From an uncultured Treponema sp. (GTDB lineage: Bacteria > Spirochaetota > Spirochaetia > Treponematales > Treponemataceae), in the NCBI GenBank assembly GCA_938039145.1, contig CALHVG010000003.1:1-64000 (forward strand): a stretch of DNA of 64,000 nucleotides. The letters are read 5' to 3'. Positions within the stretch are counted from its first letter, which is position 1; each line of letters begins with the position of its first letter. The position numbers were made by a program, and so were the translations under genes. Positions 24,793 to 31,922 of the stretch are shown here, piece by piece. The notes beneath the pieces were generated by a model. That model did no database searches. It saw only the letters and a list, made by a program, of their open reading frames with translations, and was not told the DNA's origin.

Positions 24793-25053
24793 GTGCGAAT
24801 TATAGCAAACGAATCTTAACGTTTTCTAAAATTTCAGTGAAAATCGTTCGTGAATTCGATTTTTTGTTTTTATTAACATAATTCGTTTTAAACGCTATAT
24901 TTATTTTCGTTCTTGCATGATTCGTCGGTTTGGGATTTTTTTTGATTTTAAAACGGCGGATTTTTGTATTTTTCGGCAAAACGAGAAATCCGCAAGAATG
25001 TGTTCAAAAACAGGCTTCAAATAAAAAACGTCATTTTATTTTGGGGAGACACA

Positions 25054-26001
25054 ATGGCTGTAAAAGTTTTTATCGACGGAAGCGAAGGTACGACGGGTCT
25101 AAAAATTTTTGAAAGATTCAAGAATCGTAGCGACATCGAGCTTCTAAAAATTGCGGAAGAAAAGCGCAAAAATCCTGATGAGCGGGAAAAACTCATAAAC
25201 GAGTCGGACTTTACGTTTCTTTGCCTTCCAGATTCAGCCGCGATCGAAAGCGCAAGCCTTTGCTCAAATCCGAAAACCGTTCTTATAGACGCATCTACGG
25301 CGCACAGGACAAATCCCGAATGGGCTTACGGCTTTCCCGAGTTGGGTTTTTCGTTCAGAGAAAAAATTGCCGCCTCGAACAAAATTGCCGTTCCCGGTTG
25401 CTATGCGTCGGGCTTTGTGGCGCTCGCATATCCTTTGGTGAAACATGGAATTCTTCCAAGGGACTATCCGATTTCAATTCATGCGGTGAGCGGGTATTCC
25501 GGCGCAGGAAAAAAAGCGATAGAAATGTACGAAAATCCGGAGAGAAGCGCAGAACTTTCGTCTCCAAGACTTTATGCGCTCGGTCAGGAGCATAAACATC
25601 TTCCGGAAATGACAAAAATTCCAGGGCTTGACCGGAAACCGGCGTTCAATCCGTATGTGTGCGACTATTTTCAGGGAATGACGGTTACGGTTGCTCTTCA
25701 TGCTGACCTTTTGAACGGGAAGCCGTCGCTAAAAAATGTTTGGGAAAAATTAAAAGAACACTACGACGGCGCGACATTCATTAAAGTTGAAGATTTTTTT
25801 GAAGACGGCGGAACTTCAGTTCAGTTCATTCCTGCAAATTCCTTGGCGGATACCAACGAAATGAGGATTTTTGTGTACGGGAATGACGAAAGAATCGTGC
25901 TTACAAGCCAGTTCGACAATTTGGGAAAAGGTGCGTCGGGGGCAGCGGTGCAATGCATGAATATCCGCATGGGAATTGAAGAATGGAAAGGTTTAAAATG
26001 A
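25054..26001 (+). CDS. argC: N-acetyl-gamma-glutamyl-phosphate reductase (short type)
   Basis: A 315-residue NADPH-dependent reductase that makes N-acetylglutamate semialdehyde in arginine biosynthesis. N-terminal nucleotide fold at FIDGSEGTTGLKI, catalytic Cys in AVPGCYASGF, and substrate-site segments SGYSGAGKKA and LGQEHKHLPEM. The length and GSEGTTG motif match the short (type 2) ArgC. GGGGAGAC before the ATG at 25054 sets the start; an upstream in-frame extension lacks a ribosome site. The stop overlaps the next ATG (ATGA). No other arg genes are in the window. Confidence 0.94.
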   Translation: MAVKVFIDGSEGTTGLKIFERFKNRSDIELLKIAEEKRKNPDEREKLINESDFTFLCLPDSAAIESASLCSNPKTVLIDASTAHRTNPEWAYGFPELGFSFREKIAASNKIAVPGCYASGFVALAYPLVKHGILPRDYPISIHAVSGYSGAGKKAIEMYENPERSAELSSPRLYALGQEHKHLPEMTKIPGLDRKPAFNPYVCDYFQGMTVTVALHADLLNGKPSLKNVWEKLKEHYDGATFIKVEDFFEDGGTSVQFIPANSLADTNEMRIFVYGNDERIVLTSQFDNLGKGASGAAVQCMNIRMGIEEWKGLK

Positions 26002-27137
26002 GAGTCAGACGCAATTTTTTTATTCCGGCGGTTTTTGTGGTTGTCGTAGCCGGATTTGTCTATTATTTTTTCCCGAAAACAAAAACTTCCGTTCCGTATA
26101 AAGAATTCTACGAAATGATTCAAAGCGGAAAAATCGATTCCGTATCGATAAGCGGCGAAAAACTTGTGTTTACAAAAATCGAAGACAAAAAAGCTGAGTT
26201 TGAAACACAAAATCCACATTCGCAAAGTCTTAAAGAAACTCTTCTGTTAAATGGCATTTCCGTAAAAGAAGAAAAATCGATTGACAAAATAATCTCGCTG
26301 ATATTTGACATTCTTTTCTATTCATTTTTTGCGGGAATCGTGATAATCGCATTCAGAAAATTCATCAGTCCGAACACATTTAAGACAGTCCGCAAGACAG
26401 GCGTAAAATTCTCCGACATCGTGGGGATGGATTCTATTAAAAACGACATGATGCAGATTGTGCGCATAATGAAAGAGCCGTCGTATTACGCAAAAAAAGG
26501 AATTCGTTTGCCTAAAGGAATTCTTTTGGAAGGTGCGCCCGGAAACGGAAAAACGCTTTTTGCACGAGCGTTGGCAGGAGAGGCGAAAATTAATTTTATT
26601 CCTGCAAAGGCGACCGATTTTGAAAGTATGTTTATGGCGATAGGTCCGCTTAAAGTAAAACTTCTTTTCAAAAAAGCACGTGCAAAAGCTCCATGCATAG
26701 TTTTCATAGACGAATTCGACGGAATCGGAACACGGCGAAATTATTCAGGTTCTGCAATCGAAACCGAAAACACAAGAATCGTAACCGCACTTTTGAACGA
26801 GTTGGACGGATTTGAGCAGAACAGCGGAATCCTTGTGGTTGCGGCGACAAACAGCAGGGCTGCGTTGGACGAAGCGTTGATTCGACCCGGACGTTTTGAC
26901 GCAAAATATACGGTTCCTTTCCCGGACGGAAAGTCCGTCAAAGAACTTATAAAATTGTACTCAAAAGACAAAAAACACACTTCCGACTGCGGGGCGGAAA
27001 ATCTTGCCGCAAAATTCAGAGGTTTTTCGTGCGCACAAATTGAATCCGTGATAAACAGAGCCGCAATAATCGCAAGCCAAGATAATCGAGAAGAATATTC
27101 GATGAACGACATTCGAAAAGCGATGGAAGAAATCTAA
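25998..27137 (+). CDS. FtsH-like membrane AAA+ ATPase lacking the protease domain
   Basis: A 379-residue protein with the N-terminal half of FtsH only. Membrane helix 1 is at about 8-25, followed by an FtsH-type periplasmic domain (VPYKEFYEMIQSGKIDSVSI), helix 2 at about 97-118, then a complete AAA+ module: GAPGNGKT (179-186), CIVFIDEFD (233-241), ATNSRAALDEALIRPGRFD with arginine fingers, and the lid. It ends right after the lid; the zinc-protease domain with HExxH (normally about 230 more residues) is absent and no remnant follows. The pore loop reads FMAIG instead of FVGVG. Starting at 25998 gives an ATGA overlap with argC. It may be a membrane unfoldase or an FtsH-partner pseudoprotease. 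Confidence 0.88.
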   Translation: MRVRRNFFIPAVFVVVVAGFVYYFFPKTKTSVPYKEFYEMIQSGKIDSVSISGEKLVFTKIEDKKAEFETQNPHSQSLKETLLLNGISVKEEKSIDKIISLIFDILFYSFFAGIVIIAFRKFISPNTFKTVRKTGVKFSDIVGMDSIKNDMMQIVRIMKEPSYYAKKGIRLPKGILLEGAPGNGKTLFARALAGEAKINFIPAKATDFESMFMAIGPLKVKLLFKKARAKAPCIVFIDEFDGIGTRRNYSGSAIETENTRIVTALLNELDGFEQNSGILVVAATNSRAALDEALIRPGRFDAKYTVPFPDGKSVKELIKLYSKDKKHTSDCGAENLAAKFRGFSCAQIESVINRAAIIASQDNREEYSMNDIRKAMEEI

Positions 27138-27161
27138 AACCCGATACAAAATGTTGCGGCG

Positions 27162-27192
27162 TTTCAGATTTTTAGATTTGTCTGAAATTTTT
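27162..27192 (+). terminator. Weak intrinsic terminator after the FtsH-like gene
   Basis: TTTCAGA/TCTGAAA (27162-27168 with 27181-27187) followed by TTTTTC. Short stem, so modest confidence. Confidence 0.5.
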
Positions 27193-27227
27193 CATGAAAT
27201 TGTGTTTTTCACAAGGATTTTTGAACC

Positions 27228-27256
27228 TCGACCCGACGCAAAAAACTCGATAAAAT
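27228..27256 (+). promoter_or_regulatory. Promoter giving a leaderless PfkB-kinase mRNA
   Basis: TCGACC (27228-27233), 17 bases, TAAAAT (27251-27256), then only six bases to the ATG at 27263. That distance places the transcription start at the ATG itself. No Shine-Dalgarno sequence. Confidence 0.6.
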
Positions 27257-27262
27257 CTGTTC

Positions 27263-28168
27263 ATGTCTAAATTTTTGTGCGTGGGTCTTAGCCCTTCGAT
27301 TCAGAGAACCGTTTCTTTTGATTCCGTTGTAAAAAATTCCGTAAATCGTTCTTCGGAATATAGGTTTGACGCTTCGGGGAAGGCTGCGAATTCCGCTAGG
27401 GTTTTGAATCAGTTGGAAAAAAAATCTGCAAGACTCGTCTGCCCTTTGGGGGCGGAAAATATTTCTTTTTTCAGGAAACTGGCTGAACGGGACGGACTTG
27501 CTGTAAATCCGGTTGAAATTCCCGGACGAACGAGGGAATGTTGGACTTTGTTGGACGCAAGAGACGGCGGAACTACGGAATTGGTCGCGGAAGAACCGTG
27601 TGTTTCGTCAGTTTTCGGAGAAGCGGAAGAAAAACTTTTCGAAATTGTGCGGTTTGAGGTAAAAAATGCGGACGCTGTGCTTATCGCCGGAAGTTCGCCT
27701 GCGTCGTGGAAAAAAGAAACCGTTCCGTGCATTGCAAAAATCGTGTCGCAAAACAAAAAGATTTCTCTTGCGGATTATTGGGGAAAGGCTTTGCTGGACA
27801 CAATTGAATTTTGCGTTCCGAACATAATAAAAATCAATGAAGAGGAATTTTTAAATACGTTCGGCGGAAACGTTCCAATTTCGGATAGCGAATTGAAACA
27901 TCTTGTTTTGAACAAAAGCGCTGAACTCGGCTGCATTTTGGTTGTTACTCGCGGCGAAAAATCTACATTTGCCGCAGATAAAGGAAACTTTGTCGAATTT
28001 CCCGTGAAAAAAATAAAAGCCGTGAACACAACAGCTTCGGGCGATTCGTTTTCGGCGGGATTTTTGTACGAATATACAAAGACAAAAGATTTTTTGAAAT
28101 CGCTTGAAAAGGGAACTTGGTGTGCCGCCCGAAATGCGGAGTCAAAAATTCCGGGAAGCATATTGTAA
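27263..28168 (+). CDS. PfkB-family sugar kinase, 1-phosphofructokinase-like
   Basis: A 301-residue ribokinase-superfamily kinase. The N-terminal sugar-binding signature (FDASGKAANSARVLNQL) resembles the GGKGxNVA block of 1-phosphofructokinase/tagatose-6-phosphate kinase. The C-terminal ATP/anion-hole signature is NTTASGDSFSAGFLYE with the catalytic Asp. Start of the protein (LCVGLSPSIQRTV) also fits the FruK/LacC branch. It is not next to a PTS or transporter gene, so the sugar phosphate substrate is unsettled. Appears monocistronic, followed directly by dispersed repeat A copy 2. Confidence 0.85.
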   Translation: MSKFLCVGLSPSIQRTVSFDSVVKNSVNRSSEYRFDASGKAANSARVLNQLEKKSARLVCPLGAENISFFRKLAERDGLAVNPVEIPGRTRECWTLLDARDGGTTELVAEEPCVSSVFGEAEEKLFEIVRFEVKNADAVLIAGSSPASWKKETVPCIAKIVSQNKKISLADYWGKALLDTIEFCVPNIIKINEEEFLNTFGGNVPISDSELKHLVLNKSAELGCILVVTRGEKSTFAADKGNFVEFPVKKIKAVNTTASGDSFSAGFLYEYTKTKDFLKSLEKGTWCAARNAESKIPGSIL

Positions 28169-28183
28169 GGTCGAATGTCGAGT

Positions 28184-28417
28184 TTCTCTATTTTTTATAA
28201 ATATCGTATATAGTTTCCCCAAAAAATTGAAATGTATGAATGAATTGGGATTCCAAAGGGCGCAAGTCCTTTGGTCGTGTCCAAGGAAGGAGGGTTATCA
28301 AGGAAGGAAAACTGCGGGCTTCGAACTCCGAGCTGGTTTCCTCCCTTGAAAAAAAGGTTTAAGGCTTGCCTTAGAAAAATGTAAACTTTGAGTTTATAAA
28401 ACTTGAAATAAAACCTA
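28184..28417 (+). repeat. Dispersed structured repeat A, copy 2
   Basis: Same ordered boxes as 20611-20965 (left end TGTCGAGTTTCTCTATTTTT, then TATAAATATCG; TGGGATTCCAAAGG; CTGCGGGCT; CTCCCTTG; right end GAGTTTATAAAAC ... TAAAACCT). Hairpins are different: CCAAAGG/CCTTTGG at 28251-28273, and CAAGGAAGGAAA (28299-28310) pairing with TTTCCTCCCTTG (28337-28348). It lies between convergent genes. Confidence 0.75.
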
Positions 28418-28551
28418 TAATCTTGTTTTTCTTCTTTGCCGGCGGTGTTGTTCATAAAAGTCCGATACTATTTTTGTACGTAGACTTTTTCCAGCAGTAT
28501 TTGTGCCGTTTAAAATAAACCTTCGCTTTTTCACTTTTGCATTTTGATTTT

Positions 28552-29898
28552 TTATTTCAGCACATTTTTTACAAGACTTCGGATGTCTTTAATTTCGGTT
28601 ATTCCGTTTTCTGCATCGGCGGCGTAAAGATTGAAAAATCCAAGTCCTTCGGCGGTTTTTGCCCGTTGCCTGATTTTCGGGACGCTTCGCAATTCTCCTG
28701 CAAGGCTGAGTTCTCCGAACACGGCTGTCCCTTGCGGAACGGGAATATCGCTTCTTGCCGAATAAATTGCCATTGCAAGAGCGCCGTCGATTGCACTTTC
28801 GCTGAGCCTTATTCCGCCTGCGACGTTTACGTAAATGTCCTGCCCTAAAAATCTCATTCCGCAACGCTTTTCGAGTATCGCCGCAATTCTGCTTACTCTT
28901 GCCGAATCGATTTTTTCGCTGAAAACTCTGCTTACAGCCGCTTTTGCAGGTACGGTCAACGCTTGGATTTCTACCATAAAAACTCGGTTTCCTTCAAAAA
29001 CAGCCGTGCAACAAACGCCCGGGCTTTGATTTTCTTTTCGTTCGGTTATGAACATTGTTGCAGGATTCATTACGGGAATCAGTCCTTTTTCAGTCATGTT
29101 GAAGATTCCCAGTTCGTCTACAGAACCGAATCGGTTTTTCTGTGCGTGAAGGAATCTTACGTCGTCGCTGTTTCTTTCGAACGAAATTACCGTGTCCACC
29201 ATGTGTTCAAGGGTTTTTGGTCCGGCAATCGTTCCTTCTTTTGTGACGTGGGCGGTCATGATTAGGACGGATTCTTTGTTTTTTACCCAGCCTACAAGTT
29301 CGTTTGCGCAATATTTTGCTTGGCTTATACTTCCGGGAACGATTCCTGCCTCCACGGAATATACCGTCTGAATTGAATCCACGATTACCATTTCCGGATT
29401 CAGAGAACCTAATGCGTCGAGTATGTCTTCAAGTCTCATCGTGCATAGGACTTCAATTCCTTTTGTGTCAAGGCAAAGTCTGTCCGCTCTTTCTTTGATT
29501 TGCGCCGCCGATTCTTCGCCGGAAACATAAAGAACGGAGTGTGCGTTCGCCATAGCTGCCGCCATCTGAATAAGCAGGGTTGATTTTCCGATTCCGGGTT
29601 CTCCGCCCAAAAGGACGGCAGATCTTTTTGCAGCTCCGTTTCCAAGAACCCTGTCAAATTCTTCTATTCCGGTTAGAAGCCTGAAATTTTCTTTTGCCTG
29701 AACATCGGACAAAGGAACGGGTTTTATTTTCTGCGCAAGAACGCTGCCTTGTCCCGCTCGGCTAGGTGAATTTTTGTCAACGATGACTTCCTCGAATGTG
29801 TTCCATTGACCGCATTCGGGGCATCTACCAAGCCAACTTGATTGTGAATGTTCGCAATTCGTGCATCTGTAAAGCAAAGAGCCGTTCTTTTTTGCCAT
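28552..29898 (-). CDS. radA: DNA repair/recombination protein RadA (Sms)
   Basis: A 448-residue RecA-like branch-migration helicase. N-terminal C4 zinc finger (Cys12, 15, 26, 29: CTNCEH ... GRCPECGQW), Walker A GGEPGIGKST (98-107), Walker B MVIVDSIQTVYS, the RadA-specific HAQKNRFGSVDELG motif, and a C-terminal Lon-like domain (LGQDIYVNVAGGIRLSE). Full family length. AAGAGGAAA precedes the ATG. It is divergent from the sensor operon, 60 bases away. Confidence 0.97.
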   Translation of the reverse strand: MAKKNGSLLYRCTNCEHSQSSWLGRCPECGQWNTFEEVIVDKNSPSRAGQGSVLAQKIKPVPLSDVQAKENFRLLTGIEEFDRVLGNGAAKRSAVLLGGEPGIGKSTLLIQMAAAMANAHSVLYVSGEESAAQIKERADRLCLDTKGIEVLCTMRLEDILDALGSLNPEMVIVDSIQTVYSVEAGIVPGSISQAKYCANELVGWVKNKESVLIMTAHVTKEGTIAGPKTLEHMVDTVISFERNSDDVRFLHAQKNRFGSVDELGIFNMTEKGLIPVMNPATMFITERKENQSPGVCCTAVFEGNRVFMVEIQALTVPAKAAVSRVFSEKIDSARVSRIAAILEKRCGMRFLGQDIYVNVAGGIRLSESAIDGALAMAIYSARSDIPVPQGTAVFGELSLAGELRSVPKIRQRAKTAEGLGFFNLYAADAENGITEIKDIRSLVKNVLK

Positions 29899-29938
29899 AA
29901 GTTTCCTCTTTTTTCTGATGATTTTTCGTTTTTGTTTA

Positions 29939-29947
29939 TGCTATAAT
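29939..29947 (+). promoter_or_regulatory. Extended -10 promoter of the sensor operon
   Basis: TGCTATAAT on the plus strand, 11 bases before the ATG at 29959. The predicted 5' untranslated leader is five bases or less and there is no Shine-Dalgarno sequence. Confidence 0.55.
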
Positions 29948-29958
29948 CTTTTTGCGAT

Positions 29959-30993
29959 ATGAACAAGAAAGTCTTCCTATTTTTGGCATTGATTTTTGCC
30001 GTCAGTTTTTGCCGGATATTTTCGTCCGACAGAACAATCGAAGACAAAATCTTTTTTTTGTTTGAAAATACAAGAAAATTCCATACTGAAGCCGCTTCTT
30101 TTTTTGAAAATGCAAGCGGTTTTAAGCCCGAATGTTTTGTCGTTACTTACGAAACAAAAGAAAATCCGTTTAAAATGCGCCGTTTTTTTGCCGCGGACGA
30201 TTTTTCCGAAAAAAAAGCTTCGTCAGATTTCATATGCACTGTTCCGTATTATTCGATTGCTTCTATTGGAAACGGTTCGTACATTCGTTTTGCGTTTGCT
30301 TTTTCAAAGTCGGAACGAGATGAAATGACTTTTATAAACGATTTTTTGATGAAACTTCTCTTTGACGGAAAATTCAACGAACTTGCGCAAAGCCGAAGAA
30401 TTCTGAAAAAAGCTGCATTTTTTTATCCCAAGCGGAGCGCAGTCACAAAAATTTTGACGGAATTTATATTCATAATCGTTTTGGTAATCGTGAATATTTT
30501 GGTCATGCATTCGTATTTGTCTTCGGCTCGTAAACTCAAGCAACGCAAGGGTTTGCAGAGTGAAAACATTGCGTCGGCTTCAAGAAAAATCGCTTTGCAA
30601 ATGGTTGAAAAAATGCAGAATGAAATAACCGACGCTTCCACAGGGCTTTTCACGTCCGATTATATAAAAAGCAAAATTCAAGAAGAAATCGTAAAATATC
30701 AGATTTTTAGAAAAATTTTTTGTGTTGCGATTTTTGTCGTTCCCGACACGGGAAATCACGGAATTTTGAAACGGATTTCAGGAATCATAACGGAGAATTT
30801 GAACAGAAACATAACTTCGGCGTATAAAGGCAATGGGATTTTCATTTCGTTTTTTCCGGAAAAGGCAAAGGGCGACATTTCAATTTTTGTGGATTTGACT
30901 TCCGAAAAAATAGACGGAATCGGCGTTCCCGTGGTAACAAAAATCCATGAATTTAAAGGTCAGGAAAATTTTATGATGACGCTTGGGGTTTAG
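29959..30993 (+). CDS. Membrane sensor protein with degenerate GGDEF-like domain
   Basis: A 344-residue protein: signal peptide (about 1-22), an extracytoplasmic domain of about 140 residues, one membrane helix (about 168-188, FIFIIVLVIVNILVMHSY) and a cytoplasmic domain. The latter starts ITDASTGLFTSDYIKSKIQE and has YKGNGIFISFFP where diguanylate cyclases have R-GGDEF. The layout resembles GGDEF domains, but the catalytic Gly-Gly-Asp/Glu-Glu residues are missing, so synthesis of cyclic di-GMP is unlikely. The periplasmic part resembles, in reduced form, the solute-binding-like domain of the next gene. First of three co-directional genes ending in a histidine kinase. The GGDEF relation is my inference from pattern only. 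Confidence 0.65.
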   Translation: MNKKVFLFLALIFAVSFCRIFSSDRTIEDKIFFLFENTRKFHTEAASFFENASGFKPECFVVTYETKENPFKMRRFFAADDFSEKKASSDFICTVPYYSIASIGNGSYIRFAFAFSKSERDEMTFINDFLMKLLFDGKFNELAQSRRILKKAAFFYPKRSAVTKILTEFIFIIVLVIVNILVMHSYLSSARKLKQRKGLQSENIASASRKIALQMVEKMQNEITDASTGLFTSDYIKSKIQEEIVKYQIFRKIFCVAIFVVPDTGNHGILKRISGIITENLNRNITSAYKGNGIFISFFPEKAKGDISIFVDLTSEKIDGIGVPVVTKIHEFKGQENFMMTLGV

Positions 30994-30998
30994 TTGAT

Positions 30999-31922
30999 AT
31001 GAACAAGATTAAATCGTTTGTCGTTGCGCTTGTTTTTGTGCTTTCAAAATCCGCTTTGTTTTTTGCCGCTTGCGTTTCCGGAGATTGCGTCGCTGCCCGT
31101 GTAAAAATGCTTGAGGAACAGGCAAAAATCGTTGGAATTCTTAATATCGATACGTACAAAAGGGCGTTTGGCGTTCACCACGAACTTGCGCAAATTATTT
31201 CGGAAAGGGCTGGCGTTTCGCCGGAATATTACGGAATTTCGTTTGAAACTAAAAAAATGAATCAATATGTAATCGGCAAAAAAAATCCGTTTGAAGTCAT
31301 CGACTATCATCCCGAATCAAAATATGTGTTTTCACTTCCGGTGCTGTCCGATTATGTTGTAATGATTTCACGGAACGGCGAGAAGCCCGATTTTGTAAGC
31401 GACATCGAAGACAAGATTTGTGCGTCCTATCCTTGCGACATCGTGAGCGGCGACTGGATAAGGGATTTGGGGATAACCGAATTCGACAGCGAAAATTATA
31501 TGGCTTCTTCCGCATGCAAAAAAATCCTTGGCGGAAAAGCGGACGTGCTTTTTCTTCCATTAAAACTTGCCGAAGTTTTGTTTGACATGCTGAATCTGAA
31601 GGACAAATTGTACATTTCCCATCCTTTGTTCGAAATTAATTACAGATTTGCTTTTAGGAAAGGCAACGAAGCGGAATGTGAACTTGTAAACAACACGATA
31701 ATCAAGATGATTGAAAGCGGAGAATTCCAGCAATTCTGCAGGACGCACGGCTTTTCTCAAAGTCAAAAAGTTTCGAAAAACGCCCGATGGAAAATACTTC
31801 GATACATCATAATTTTTCTTGTGGTGGGAAGCATCGCAAATCTGTTCGTTCTTTCTGGGGTTCTAAGGAAACTCAAAATGCTGGAAATGGTAAGGCAGGC
31901 GGGGTGGCAGCAAGATGAATAA
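30999..31922 (+). CDS. Membrane-anchored solute-binding (SBP_bac_3-like) sensor protein
   Basis: A 307-residue protein with a signal peptide (to about residue 24), a periplasmic domain with the two-lobe pattern of family 3 solute-binding proteins (GVHHELAQIISERAGVSPEY; YVFSLPVLSDYVVMISR; GGKADVLFLPLKLAEVL), and a C-terminal membrane helix (about 270-290) with a short cytoplasmic tail. No kinase domain is attached; it probably feeds a signal to the histidine kinase encoded next, whose start overlaps its end by eight bases. Ligand unknown. Confidence 0.75.
   Translation: MNKIKSFVVALVFVLSKSALFFAACVSGDCVAARVKMLEEQAKIVGILNIDTYKRAFGVHHELAQIISERAGVSPEYYGISFETKKMNQYVIGKKNPFEVIDYHPESKYVFSLPVLSDYVVMISRNGEKPDFVSDIEDKICASYPCDIVSGDWIRDLGITEFDSENYMASSACKKILGGKADVLFLPLKLAEVLFDMLNLKDKLYISHPLFEINYRFAFRKGNEAECELVNNTIIKMIESGEFQQFCRTHGFSQSQKVSKNARWKILRYIIIFLVVGSIANLFVLSGVLRKLKMLEMVRQAGWQQDE

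Larger units (their letters stand above)
24225..25053. other. 829-base gene-free region between galE and argC
   Basis: Divergently flanked AT-rich DNA with no convincing coding frame but several strong inverted repeats: 24380-24467, 24492-24514, the candidate small RNA at 24669-24792, and GCGGATTT/AAATCCGC at 24956-24993 in the argC leader. Confidence 0.7.

Noticed and set aside
24964..25053. N-terminal extension of ArgC
   Set aside because: The added 30 residues resemble no ArgC and the GGGGAGAC ribosome site lies just before 25054.
25983..25997. Earlier ATG for the FtsH-like protein
   Set aside because: Lies deeper inside argC with no ribosome site; the ATG at 25998 gives the usual ATGA stop-start overlap.
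20611..28417. Retron or CRISPR array as explanation for repeat A
   Set aside because: No reverse transcriptase or cas genes nearby, and no regularly spaced direct repeats.
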